DNA of 64,000 nucleotides. Source: Sneathia sanguinegens. Its GTDB lineage: Bacteria > Fusobacteriota > Fusobacteriia > Fusobacteriales > Leptotrichiaceae. The position numbers and the translations under genes were made by a program. Numbering within the stretch: position 1 is the stretch's first letter; each line of letters starts with the position of its first letter. Below, piece after piece: positions 17,675 to 26,729 of the stretch. The stretch lies in the NCBI RefSeq assembly GCF_042033325.1, contig NZ_CP160095.1; one strand, written 5' to 3'. The notes below the pieces were generated by a model. The model ran no database searches. It worked only from the letters and a program-made list of their open reading frames with translations, and was not told where the DNA came from.

Positions 17675-18802
17675 ATGGCTAAAAGAGATTATTATGAAGT
17701 ATTAGGAGTAAATAGAAATGCTAGTCAAGATGAAATAAAAAAGGCTTATAGAACTTTATCTAAAAAGTATCACCCAGATTTAAATCCAGATGACAAAGAA
17801 AAAGCAACAGAAAAATTTAGAGAAGTTTCAGAAGCTTATGAAGTTTTAGGTGATGAAAAGAAAAGACAAATGTATGATAATTATGGTCAAGCAGCATTTG
17901 AAAATGGAGGTCAAGGCTTTTCACAAGGTGGCTTTAATTTCAACACAGATTTTGATATTTCTGATATATTTGAAAATATGTTTGGAGGTGGCTTTCAAAG
18001 CCACTCTTCATACACAAATTCAAGAAGTCGTGGAAGAGATTTGGAATATAGGGTTAAATTAAATCTTGAAGATATAGTTACTGATAAAACTGTTACACTT
18101 GAATATTATCGTGATGGTAAATGTTCTAGTTGTTCAGGTACAGGAGCTGAAAGTTCTGAAATGGTAAATTGTGGAAATTGTAGTGGTCAAGGGCATATTA
18201 CACATATACAAAAAACAATACTTGGGGCTATGCAACAAACTACTATTTGCCCAACTTGTAGAGGTCGTGGAAAAGTTCCTAAGAAATTATGTTCTAATTG
18301 TAATGGTACTGGAATAAAGAAAGAAAAAATAACAAAAGAAGTTAAAATACCAGCAGGTATAGAAAATAATACTAGAATGGTATTAAGAGGTATGGGTTCT
18401 TATTCAGGTAGAGACAGTGATTGTGGTGATCTATATATTAAAGTTACTATAAAAGAACATGAAATATTCAAAAGAGATGGCTTAAATATTTATGTAGAAG
18501 TACCCATAAAATTCACTGAAGCAATACTTGGTGCAAAAAAAGAAATTCCAACTTTATACGGTAAAATGAATGTTGATATAAAAGAAGGAACTCAATATGG
18601 CGATAGAAAAGTTTTATTAGGAAAAGGGTTAAAATTTAAAGGTCAAGTAGGAAATCAAATTTTGATTTATAAAATAGAAATGCCAATTAATCTTACAAAT
18701 TCTCAAAAAGAAATGTTAAAGAAATTTGATTCATCACTAAATGTAGATAATTATAAAAATACAGAAACATTTTGGCAAAAAATAAAGAATTTTTTCAAAT
18801 AA
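17675..18802 (+). CDS. dnaJ: Chaperone protein DnaJ (Hsp40)
   Basis: 375 residues with a type I DnaJ layout: J domain (1-70) with HPD at 33-35, a Gly/Phe-rich linker (about 75-120), four zinc-binding CxxCxGxG repeats (CSSCSGTG, CGNCSGQG, CPTCRGRG, CSNCNGTG) and two C-terminal client-binding barrels. It stimulates the DnaK ATPase. It is the last gene of the heat-shock operon, 48 nt after dnaK. Confidence 0.97.
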   Translation: MAKRDYYEVLGVNRNASQDEIKKAYRTLSKKYHPDLNPDDKEKATEKFREVSEAYEVLGDEKKRQMYDNYGQAAFENGGQGFSQGGFNFNTDFDISDIFENMFGGGFQSHSSYTNSRSRGRDLEYRVKLNLEDIVTDKTVTLEYYRDGKCSSCSGTGAESSEMVNCGNCSGQGHITHIQKTILGAMQQTTICPTCRGRGKVPKKLCSNCNGTGIKKEKITKEVKIPAGIENNTRMVLRGMGSYSGRDSDCGDLYIKVTIKEHEIFKRDGLNIYVEVPIKFTEAILGAKKEIPTLYGKMNVDIKEGTQYGDRKVLLGKGLKFKGQVGNQILIYKIEMPINLTNSQKEMLKKFDSSLNVDNYKNTETFWQKIKNFFK

Positions 18803-18807
18803 AAGAT

Positions 18808-18850
18808 AGACTCAGAGGTTCGTAATAGAATTTAGTGGGTCTTTTTTTTT
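18808..18850 (+). terminator. Terminator after dnaJ
   Basis: AGACTCA (18808-18814) pairs with TGGGTCT (18836-18842, one G-U) across a loop, followed by a run of eight or more T. Confidence 0.75.
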
Positions 18851-18901
18851 AATTTTCTATTAAATTAAATAAATATTTGATATAATGAATAAGAAAGCGA
18901 G

Positions 18902-19882
18902 ATGATGATGAAAAAAAATTTTTTAATTACACTAATATTGACTTTTGTTTGTTCTATACTAGCAAAGTATATATCAACAATAGGATTTTTTAAATTAATA
19001 GGACATTTAGTTCTAGCAATGTTACTAGGAATGGGACTACAATTATTTAAAATACATAAAGAGGAATATAAGAGTAGTCTTGCATATATATCAAATAAAT
19101 TTTTAAGATTAGGAATAATACTTTTAGGTTTTAAATTGAATATAACTATTTTAAAAGCAAGTGGAATAAAGAGCATTTTACTTGCTGCCTTTGCTATAAC
19201 CTTTACTATAGTAGTTGTGTATAATATAGCAAAATTATTTAAGGTGGATGAAAAATTAGCACTTTTATGTGCTTGTGGTTGTGGAATTTGCGGTGCAGCA
19301 GCGGTTATGGGAGTATCTCCTAGTATGAATGCTGATAAAGATGATACAATATTATCCGTAGCAGTAGTTTGTATTTTAGGAACAATATTCACATTAATAA
19401 TAGTTAGTTTGAAGCCTTTTTTTAATTTAACAGACATACAATATGGAGTTTTAAGTGGAGCAAGCTTGCATGAAATAGCTCATGCAGTAGCTGCAGGTGC
19501 TTCTGGAGGAGAAGCTTCCTTAGATATTGCCTTGGTAACAAAATTATCAAGAGTGTTGCTATTAGCACCAGTAGCGATTATAGTAGGGTTAATTTCAAAT
19601 AAAAAGAATAATACAAAAGAATTAAGAGTTCCTTTACCTTTATTTATGCTAGGGTTTATATTAACTAGTATTATAGGAACATATTATCAACCAATACAAA
19701 TATATGTAACTAAATTAGTAGATATTGCGTATATATTGCTTGCTATGGCTATGGCGGCTTTAGGTCTTAATGTTAATTTTTCTGTAATAAAACAAAGAGG
19801 GAAAAATATTTTTATATCAGCCTTTATAGGGTCAACTCTTTTATTAATTGCAATATTTATATGTGTAAAATTATTTTTTTAA
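18902..19882 (+). CDS. YeiH/UPF0324 family putative sulfate exporter
   Basis: Integral membrane protein of 326 residues with about 10 helices. Family landmarks are RLGIILLGFKLNITIL, CACGCGICGAAAVMGVSP, and GASLHEIAHAVAAGA. Members of this family are annotated as putative sulfate exporters, but the substrate is poorly tested. Three consecutive ATG codons lie at the 5' end (18902, 18905, 18908), so the exact start is uncertain by two residues. It is a single-gene unit upstream of the maltodextrin regulon. Confidence 0.82.
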   Translation: MMMKKNFLITLILTFVCSILAKYISTIGFFKLIGHLVLAMLLGMGLQLFKIHKEEYKSSLAYISNKFLRLGIILLGFKLNITILKASGIKSILLAAFAITFTIVVVYNIAKLFKVDEKLALLCACGCGICGAAAVMGVSPSMNADKDDTILSVAVVCILGTIFTLIIVSLKPFFNLTDIQYGVLSGASLHEIAHAVAAGASGGEASLDIALVTKLSRVLLLAPVAIIVGLISNKKNNTKELRVPLPLFMLGFILTSIIGTYYQPIQIYVTKLVDIAYILLAMAMAALGLNVNFSVIKQRGKNIFISAFIGSTLLLIAIFICVKLFF

Positions 19883-19902
19883 ATAAAATATGTTATAAAA
19901 AC

Positions 19903-19930
19903 TTGAAAAAAAACTTTTTCAAGATATAAT
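19903..19930 (+). promoter_or_regulatory. Promoter of the maltodextrin operon
   Basis: TTGAAA (19903-19908), 16-nt spacer, TATAAT (19925-19930). The spacer lies in an A/T palindrome (CTTGAAAAA / TTTTTCAAG, 19902-19922), which could also end transcription from the preceding gene. Confidence 0.8.
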
Positions 19931-19935
19931 ATGAT

Positions 19936-19949
19936 TGCAAGCGATTGCA
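19936..19949 (+). promoter_or_regulatory. LacI-family (MalR-type) operator
   Basis: TGCAAGCGATTGCA, dyad-symmetric outside the central CG-containing core, lies immediately after the -10 box. It closely matches MalR-type operators (GCAA-N-CG-N-TTGC). The LacI-family gene in the same operon is the likely repressor. Confidence 0.8.
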
Positions 19950-19978
19950 CAGAAAGAAATGAAAGGAAGATGAAAAAA

Positions 19979-21277
19979 ATGAAGAAGATTATTACAACAG
20001 TCTTATTAGCATTTTCATTATTAGCTTGTAAAGGTAAAGAACAAGCAGCAGCTCCAAAAGCTGAAGGGCTAAAAGGGAGTATAGTGGTTCAAGCAGAAGA
20101 TACTTGGAAACCATATTACGAAGCGGCAATAAAGAGGGTTAAAGAAAAGAATCCAGATGCTGACATACAATTAAAGGTTATAGGATCATTTGATCATTTG
20201 GAAATAATTGATAAAACAGATGCAAATAATAAAGATGTTGCAGATGTATTTGCATTGCCTTTAGATAAACTAGAAAGTTTAAATGGTAAATCAGTTTTAG
20301 CTTCATTTGATGCTAAAGCATTAGCAGATAAAATAGGTGGATTTAAAGATTTTGATAATGGTTTAGGTGGACAATTAAAGAAGGATGGAAATTATGTTGC
20401 ATTCCCTATGAATATTGAAACACTTGCTGTAGGTATAAATAAGAAAAATGCAGCAGCACAAGGAATTGATGTAACTAAAGATATAGATTTAGCTAAATTA
20501 AGTCCAGATGTAGCAATGGTTCCAGTATTTAATGCTTGGTATGGAGTTGCAATAACAAATGCATTCGATGTTGAATTATTAGGAAAAGATGGAGATAAAT
20601 TCTTCTCTGACTTAACTAAGAATTGGGAAGAATTAACACCAGATCAACAAAAAATGTTTGAAGGATTATTCAATTATTGGAAAGCTTCACATGCAAAGAA
20701 ACTTCCAATGTTTGATGAAAAAGCAGTAGATGGATATATTACTGATCAATTTAAGACTGGTAAAACTGGTGCTGTAAGAATAGTAGGTCCATGGGATGCT
20801 AATCCAATGGTTGAAGCTTTAGGTGATGACTTTGATGTTATTGGTTTAAATCATGCAACTTGGGAAGGTAAATCATTAAAACACTGGAAGAGTGGATGGG
20901 CTTTAGGAATCAATGCAAGAAATGAAGAAGATAAAGATAAAATGGCTTTATCAGAAGCAGTGATAGCAGAATTAATGAATCCTAAATATGCAGCAGATAT
21001 GTATAAGATAACTGGTAAGATTATGCCAAATGTATCTAAAGAAGAATATGAAAAGATGGATAAATTAAGTCCAATGGATAAAAAAGTTCTTGCTTCAATA
21101 CTTGAAAGTTATGATGTAGCAGTATCAAGACCATTATTTGAAGAATGGGGACAAGTATGGGATACATGGAAGAATTCAATTGTTTCTTGGGAATCTAAAA
21201 ATCCTAAGACTCCACAAGATGCATATAAAGAAGTACAAGCAAGCTTTAAGGCACTATTAACAAACTTAGGTCAATAA
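19979..21277 (+). CDS. malE: Maltose/maltodextrin ABC transporter substrate-binding lipoprotein
   Basis: About 432 residues. A type II signal peptide (KKIITTVLLAFSLLAC) is followed by a family 1 solute-binding fold with a MalE-like hinge (VVQAEDTWKPYYEAAIKRV, GPWDANPMVEALGDDF, HWKSGWALGINARNEEDKDK). ATG 19979 is favoured because AAAGGAAG ends about 9 nt before it; upstream Met codons at 19931 and 19970 are too close to it or overlap the operator. It is first in a LacI-regulated operon; an intercistronic hairpin after it would let malE RNA outnumber the permease RNA. Confidence 0.9.
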   Translation: MKKIITTVLLAFSLLACKGKEQAAAPKAEGLKGSIVVQAEDTWKPYYEAAIKRVKEKNPDADIQLKVIGSFDHLEIIDKTDANNKDVADVFALPLDKLESLNGKSVLASFDAKALADKIGGFKDFDNGLGGQLKKDGNYVAFPMNIETLAVGINKKNAAAQGIDVTKDIDLAKLSPDVAMVPVFNAWYGVAITNAFDVELLGKDGDKFFSDLTKNWEELTPDQQKMFEGLFNYWKASHAKKLPMFDEKAVDGYITDQFKTGKTGAVRIVGPWDANPMVEALGDDFDVIGLNHATWEGKSLKHWKSGWALGINARNEEDKDKMALSEAVIAELMNPKYAADMYKITGKIMPNVSKEEYEKMDKLSPMDKKVLASILESYDVAVSRPLFEEWGQVWDTWKNSIVSWESKNPKTPQDAYKEVQASFKALLTNLGQ

Positions 21278-21285
21278 TAAATTAG

Positions 21286-21316
21286 GAAGTAGGTGTTAGT
21301 AGCACCTACTTCTTTT
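21286..21316 (+). terminator. Intercistronic hairpin after malE (partial terminator / RNA stabiliser)
   Basis: A perfect 10-bp stem GAAGTAGGTG (21286-21295) / CACCTACTTC (21303-21312) is followed by a short T-run. Downstream mal genes continue in the same direction without a clear new promoter, so read-through or RNA stabilisation is likely. Confidence 0.8.
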
Positions 21317-21332
21317 AATATAAAGGAGATAT

Positions 21333-21734
21333 ATGAAATTAGATAAAAAAACTATGGTAGCTTTTATGATAATATCCTTTTGCATAGTGGTTTTTGAATT
21401 ATTGAATAGTTTTTATTTGGTTAAAAGTATAGAATTATATGAAAAATTTAGAGCTAGAACTGGCTTAGGTTTAGAGGAATACAAAGTAAATCAAATGTTA
21501 AATTATACAAGTTCTGTGAGTATATTTATAATTTTCACATTATATAATTATTTTTTGAGAAAAAAATTAAGAATTACACTACTATATAAAGGGATATTTT
21601 CATTGTTTATAATTGCTAATATTTTATTTAAAATTTTTGTATATCCACAGGATACAATATTTTATTTTCTGAGTATATTTTGTCAAATAATTTTATTAAT
21701 ATGGATAATAATACTTAAAGAAAGGGAGAAATGA
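21333..21734 (+). CDS. Small four-helix membrane protein, function unknown
   Basis: 133 residues with four predicted hydrophobic segments (about 8-31, 57-73, 81-100 and 106-126) and basic loops; no family was recognised. It sits between malE and malF, with AAGGAG in front and a stop codon one base before the malF start, so it is co-translated with the transporter. It may assist assembly of the maltodextrin permease or be a lineage-specific addition. Nothing in the sequence indicates catalysis. Confidence 0.75.
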   Translation: MKLDKKTMVAFMIISFCIVVFELLNSFYLVKSIELYEKFRARTGLGLEEYKVNQMLNYTSSVSIFIIFTLYNYFLRKKLRITLLYKGIFSLFIIANILFKIFVYPQDTIFYFLSIFCQIILLIWIIILKEREK

Positions 21735-21735
21735 T

Positions 21736-23754
21736 ATGGACAAAAAAGTTTATGATAGTATTGGAAATGCCCATGTTAGAAAGAATTTATATTTATTAGA
21801 TGTTGCTGAAGGAAAAAAGGTTGATAAGAATAATCATCCTTATATCAAAGAATTAGAAGCATTTAAAAATAAAGAAAAACAATTTCTAGAAAAATTGCAT
21901 AGAGATCTTTCAATAAAAAAAATTGGATATAAGGGTAGCTGTGACAAAAAAGAAATTAAATTGAGAATAGAATTATCTGAAGCTACAATGAAAAAAGAAT
22001 TCTATAAAAATTATGTAGAATTAAGCTATAATTGTGAATTAGAATACAATATTAACAAATTAAAAGCAGAAAGATTACCAGGAATAATAGATCTTTATGT
22101 TTCTACTATTTGTGAAAAAGCTCAATTTACAAAAAAATTAAAAGAATTAAATAAAGAAAATGATGAAAAAGCTAAAGTAGAATTTAAAGAAAAAGTAAAT
22201 AAATTAAAAGAAGAATTAGAAAAAAACAAAGCAAAATTGAAACATAGTAAGAATGAAGGTTTAATTTCTAATAAGGCATATTCAGAAGAAGTTAATCAAT
22301 TAAAACAAGCTTTAAAAGATAAAGTTGAAGTTTTAAAATTGCAAATACCTAGTGAAGATTTAAAAAGTAGAGTAAGAGTGGCTAAGTATATCACATCAGT
22401 AGAAGTAGATTTAAAATACAAGATACTTCAACAAGATATGTCAGATATAATTAGAAAAACACCAGTGGAAGTAGAAAAAGTAAATAAATTAATACCAATT
22501 ATTTCATTTATTATACCTGGATTAGGGCAATTAATAAATAAACAATATTTAAAAGCAGCTTTATTATTTATAGGAACATTATTTATTTATTTAGCTGCTA
22601 TTCCATATGCTCTTGGTTATGGTAATTATCGTGGACAAGGTATTTATGGTTTATATACTTTAGCTAAGGGTGCAAAAAAATTAGATAAATCTATGATATT
22701 TATGATAGAAGGTTTAGTTGCAATAATTTTAATTTTATTGGCTATAACTATTATGACAACTGCATATATTGATTGTAGAGATGTAATAAGAGCAAAATTA
22801 AAGGGTATAAGACCTAAAACTACTTTTGAAACTATTACTTCAATACAAGAAGATGGTTTCCCATACATAGTTACTATATCAACAGCAATATTATTAATGT
22901 TTATTGTATTATTACCAATATTTACAACAATATTACTATCATTTGCCGGTATGGATCCTAAACATCAATCTAAATTTGCATGGGTAGGGCTTAAAAATTA
23001 CTTACTATTAATTGAAGGAAAAGGAATAGCTGGTGGACCATTCTGGTTAATATTAGGATGGACAGTAATATGGACTATATTCTCAAGTACTTGTGCAATT
23101 GCTGTAGGATTCTTCTTAGCATTGCTTGCAAATAATGATAGAATAAAAGGTAAATCAATATTTAGAACAGTATATTTACTACCATGGGCAGTTCCAGCCT
23201 TTATAACTATTATGTTCTTTAGTATTATGACTTCACCTAATGGTCAAATAACAAAAATATTAGAGGGCATATTTGGAGGAAACTTAGCAATAAAGAGTAG
23301 TACAAATTTAACAAGAATAGCACTGATTTTATTACAAACATGGCTAGGAAGTTCATACATCTTCTTGCTTTCAACAGGAGTATTGCAAGGAATTCCAGCT
23401 GATTTATATGAAGCTGCAGAAATAGACGGAGCAACAGGTTGGCAAAAATTAAGTAAGATAACATTACCATTAGTGTTATTCCAAACAGCACCACTACTTA
23501 TAGGGCAATATACATTTAACTTTAATAATTTCTCTATAATCTATCTATTTAATGGTGGTGGGCCATTTGATCCAAGTAATTATGGAAATATAGCTGGAAG
23601 TACAGATTTATTAATCTCATATATATATAAATTGACTATTGAAAAACAATATCAATCAATAGGTGCTGCGATAACTATATTTATTTCATTAGGCTTAATG
23701 GTGTTTGCTTATATAGGATTTAAGAATTCAAAGGCATTCAAGGAGGAAAAATAA
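21736..23754 (+). CDS. malF: Maltodextrin ABC transporter permease MalF, with long N-terminal extension
   Basis: 672 residues, larger than usual MalF (about 430-515). Residues 1-255 are hydrophilic, Lys/Glu-rich and coiled-coil-like (around 135-200). Then follow a helical segment with PGLGQLINKQYLKAALLF (about 260-350) and a standard permease domain (about 375-665). The ATPase-coupling EAA loop is EAAEIDGATGWQKLSKITLP, and the region LFNGGGPFDPSNYGNIAGST is MalF-like. It overlaps malG by one base (TAATG). The extension is not the periplasmic P2 loop of enterobacterial MalF, because it lies before the first helix. Confidence 0.88.
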   Translation: MDKKVYDSIGNAHVRKNLYLLDVAEGKKVDKNNHPYIKELEAFKNKEKQFLEKLHRDLSIKKIGYKGSCDKKEIKLRIELSEATMKKEFYKNYVELSYNCELEYNINKLKAERLPGIIDLYVSTICEKAQFTKKLKELNKENDEKAKVEFKEKVNKLKEELEKNKAKLKHSKNEGLISNKAYSEEVNQLKQALKDKVEVLKLQIPSEDLKSRVRVAKYITSVEVDLKYKILQQDMSDIIRKTPVEVEKVNKLIPIISFIIPGLGQLINKQYLKAALLFIGTLFIYLAAIPYALGYGNYRGQGIYGLYTLAKGAKKLDKSMIFMIEGLVAIILILLAITIMTTAYIDCRDVIRAKLKGIRPKTTFETITSIQEDGFPYIVTISTAILLMFIVLLPIFTTILLSFAGMDPKHQSKFAWVGLKNYLLLIEGKGIAGGPFWLILGWTVIWTIFSSTCAIAVGFFLALLANNDRIKGKSIFRTVYLLPWAVPAFITIMFFSIMTSPNGQITKILEGIFGGNLAIKSSTNLTRIALILLQTWLGSSYIFLLSTGVLQGIPADLYEAAEIDGATGWQKLSKITLPLVLFQTAPLLIGQYTFNFNNFSIIYLFNGGGPFDPSNYGNIAGSTDLLISYIYKLTIEKQYQSIGAAITIFISLGLMVFAYIGFKNSKAFKEEK

Positions 23755-24650
23755 TGGCTAGTAAGAAACAAAATAAATCAAATTTATATTTATCTGATAA
23801 ACCACCTTTGACATTGTCAGGAAAGATAGGCTTAGTAGTAACTTATGCAATTTTAATAATATGGGCTTTATTGATAATAATTCCATTAGCAACAATGGTT
23901 ATTTCATCATTTAATGGTTTGCAAGATCAATTTATAGTTATGGGATCTGATTATCAATTTTCATTTAAGCAATTTAGAATATTATTTACAAAAACCTTAT
24001 TTGTAAGATGGGTAATAAATACACTTGTTATTGCTTGTTTAACAGCTATTATTACTTTAATAATAGTTTCATATACAGGTTATGTATATTCAAGATTTAG
24101 ATTTAAGGGTAAAAAAGGTTCCCTTATGGCAATAATGTTGATACAAGTTATACCAGCTTTTGCTGGAATAGCTGCATATTATACAATGCATTCAATAGTT
24201 GAAGCAATATTCCCATTATTTACAAGAACCATGATGCTAATATTAATATATGCAATAGGGGGAGTAGCAGGTAATACCTTTATATTAAAAGGATATATAG
24301 ATTCAATTTCAGTAGAATTAGATGAAGCAGCTAAAATGGAAGGTTGCTCAAATATGCAAGTATATAGATTGATAATATTACCTATTGCAAAACCAATGAT
24401 AGCAATAATAGCATTGTGGTCATTTATAGGACCATTTATGGATTATTTACTACCAAAGGTATTATTAACAGATCCAAAAAGTTATACATTAGCTGCAGGG
24501 CTATTTACATTGATAAATGACGACAGAACAAAATTAGAACCAGTTTTTGCAGCTGGAGGTTTATTAACAGCAATACCTATAGTTGCGTTATTTATATTCT
24601 TACAAAAACAATTAGTTTCTGGATTATCTAGTGGTTCAGTGAAAGGATAA
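23754..24650 (+). CDS. malG: Maltodextrin ABC transporter permease MalG
   Basis: 298 residues with six predicted helices; the EAA coupling loop is DEAAKMEGCSNMQVYRLIIL with LPIAKP after it. The C-terminal LFIFLQKQLVSGLSSGSVKG is typical of MalG. It pairs with MalF to form the channel. Its start overlaps the malF stop by one base. Confidence 0.92.
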   Translation: MASKKQNKSNLYLSDKPPLTLSGKIGLVVTYAILIIWALLIIIPLATMVISSFNGLQDQFIVMGSDYQFSFKQFRILFTKTLFVRWVINTLVIACLTAIITLIIVSYTGYVYSRFRFKGKKGSLMAIMLIQVIPAFAGIAAYYTMHSIVEAIFPLFTRTMMLILIYAIGGVAGNTFILKGYIDSISVELDEAAKMEGCSNMQVYRLIILPIAKPMIAIIALWSFIGPFMDYLLPKVLLTDPKSYTLAAGLFTLINDDRTKLEPVFAAGGLLTAIPIVALFIFLQKQLVSGLSSGSVKG

Positions 24651-24655
24651 GATAA

Positions 24656-25723
24656 ATGAAAGTAGAATTAAAAAATATTGGTAAAAAATATGAAGGTAGA
24701 GAAGAATTTACTATTAGAAATATAAATGTTGAAATTGAAAGTAAAGATTTCTGTATAATATTAGGTCCATCTGGTTGTGGTAAATCAACATTACTTAGAA
24801 TGATAGCTGGTCTTAACTCAATTACAGAAGGAGAACTATTATTCAATGGAAAATTAATGAATAAGGTTGCTTCAAAGGATAGAAATATAGCTATGGTTTT
24901 CCAAAGCTATGCCCTATATCCACATATGACTGTATATGATAATATGGCATTTTCACTTGCTATGAGAAAAATGGATAAAAGAATAATACATGAAAGAGTT
25001 CTAGAAGCTGCGAAAATATTGCAAATAGAAAAATATCTTTATTCAAAACCATCTGATATATCTGGTGGGCAAAGACAAAGGGTAGCCTTAGGTCGTGCTA
25101 TTGTAAGAAAACCAGCAGTATTTTTAATGGATGAACCTTTATCTAACTTAGATGCTAAATTAAGAGAACACATGAGAGTTGAATTAGTAAGAATACATCA
25201 AAGTTTGGGAACAACTTCAATTTATGTAACACATGACCAAACAGAAGCAATGACTATGGGAACAAAAATTTGTTTATTAGATAAGGGAGTTATACAACAA
25301 TTCGGAAAACCTGAAGAATTTTATAATAAGCCAGCTAATTTATTCGTTGCAAAATTTATAGGTTCTCCTACAATGAATATAATAAATGGAACTATAAAAG
25401 ATGGTATGTTTGTTAGTGATAGTGGAATAGTAAAAATTAAACCAGATGAAAGATTAAAAGCATATGAAGGTCAAAAAATTAGTGTAGGAATAAGAAGTGA
25501 AAAATTCTTAAGTGAAAAGAATAACGAAAATAGTATAAGTGCTAAAATAGATGTTATAGAAATGTTAGGTAAAGATAAAGCTTTATATGTAAAACTTGAA
25601 GATAATACACAATTGATTATTACTGTTCCAAGTTATTATAAATATGAAATTGGAGAAACTCATAATTTCACATTTGACACAGATGCATTACATTATTTTA
25701 ATGAAGAAGGAAATAGAATATAG
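24656..25723 (+). CDS. malK: Sugar ABC transporter ATPase (MalK/MsmK type)
   Basis: 355 residues. Walker A GPSGCGKST, Q-loop VFQSYALYPHM, signature SGGQRQRVALGRAI, Walker B VFLMDEPLSNLDAKL and H-loop VTHDQTEAMTM are all intact. The C-terminal 120 residues form the OB-type regulatory domain of the MalK/UgpC group. Having a cognate ATPase in the operon contrasts with many Gram-positive bacteria that share one MsmK among sugar importers. Confidence 0.93.
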   Translation: MKVELKNIGKKYEGREEFTIRNINVEIESKDFCIILGPSGCGKSTLLRMIAGLNSITEGELLFNGKLMNKVASKDRNIAMVFQSYALYPHMTVYDNMAFSLAMRKMDKRIIHERVLEAAKILQIEKYLYSKPSDISGGQRQRVALGRAIVRKPAVFLMDEPLSNLDAKLREHMRVELVRIHQSLGTTSIYVTHDQTEAMTMGTKICLLDKGVIQQFGKPEEFYNKPANLFVAKFIGSPTMNIINGTIKDGMFVSDSGIVKIKPDERLKAYEGQKISVGIRSEKFLSEKNNENSISAKIDVIEMLGKDKALYVKLEDNTQLIITVPSYYKYEIGETHNFTFDTDALHYFNEEGNRI

Positions 25724-25733
25724 GTGAAAATAA

Positions 25734-26729
25734 GTGATTAGAATTACTTTAGATGATGTTGCAAAACAAGCAAATGTAAGTACAGCAACAGTTTCAAGAG
25801 TTATAACTAATAGTCCACTGGTTAGCGAAAAAACCAAGAAAAAAGTTCAAAAAATTATTAATGAATTGAATTATATACCGAATTCTACGGCACAAAATTT
25901 GACAAATAATAGTACAAGGATAATAGGAGTAGTATTAAATTCAGAAGATATAGATCCACTTTCAAATAACTTTTTCTCAGAAATATTAAGTAGCATTAGT
26001 GAATATCTATTGAAAAATAACAAATATTATACCTTGTACATACATTCTAATGTACAAAAAGAAGAAGAAGGGAATATTAAAGCCTTAGTTGGTTCAAGAA
26101 GGGTAGATGGTTTGATTTTCTTAAGAGCGTATAAGGATGAAAGTCTACTAGAATACTTAGATGAAATTAAATTTCCCTTTGCAATAATTGGAACACCGAA
26201 TAAAGCAGATAAATATATCTGGGTTGATAATGATAATATTAATACAACTTATGAAGTAACAAAGGATTTAATAAGAAATAAAAAGAAAAATATTTGCTTT
26301 TTAGGTGGACCACGAAATTTAAAGGTCACAAATTTTAGATATTTAGGGTATAAAAGGGCATTAACTGAGTTCAAGATTTCTAAAGAATATATTTTAGAAT
26401 CAACTTTTAGTATGGATAAGGCTTATGAGCTTATAAAAGAATTTTTAAAGAAAAATAAAATGATAGATGCAATAGTTGCAACAGATGATATCTTTGCTAT
26501 AGCAGCGATAAATGCATGTAAAAGTTTGAATATGCGTGATGTTGAAGTTACTGGATTTAATAATACATATATAAGAAAATTTTCAAATTATAAATTTAAG
26601 ACAGTTGAAATAAATGTAAAAAAATTAGGCGAAGTAGCTTGTGAGCTTTTAATAAAAAAAATAGAAAATAAAAAATTAAAAAGTAATTATGCAATAATAC
26701 CAGCATATATAATTAAGGAGGATAGATGA
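25734..26729 (+). CDS. malR: LacI-family transcriptional regulator of maltodextrin use (MalR-like)
   Basis: 331 residues: an N-terminal LacI headpiece (TLDDVAKQANVSTATVSRVI) with hinge, followed by a periplasmic-binding-like effector domain (VDGLIFLRAY, FLGGPRNLKV, DAIVATDDIFAIAAINA). The start is GTG 25734 with AGGTG upstream. It lies between malK and malQ and overlaps malQ by 4 nt (ATGA). It probably binds the TGCAAGCGATTGCA operator at 19936, giving feedback control of its own operon. Confidence 0.9.
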   Translation: MIRITLDDVAKQANVSTATVSRVITNSPLVSEKTKKKVQKIINELNYIPNSTAQNLTNNSTRIIGVVLNSEDIDPLSNNFFSEILSSISEYLLKNNKYYTLYIHSNVQKEEEGNIKALVGSRRVDGLIFLRAYKDESLLEYLDEIKFPFAIIGTPNKADKYIWVDNDNINTTYEVTKDLIRNKKKNICFLGGPRNLKVTNFRYLGYKRALTEFKISKEYILESTFSMDKAYELIKEFLKKNKMIDAIVATDDIFAIAAINACKSLNMRDVEVTGFNNTYIRKFSNYKFKTVEINVKKLGEVACELLIKKIENKKLKSNYAIIPAYIIKEDR

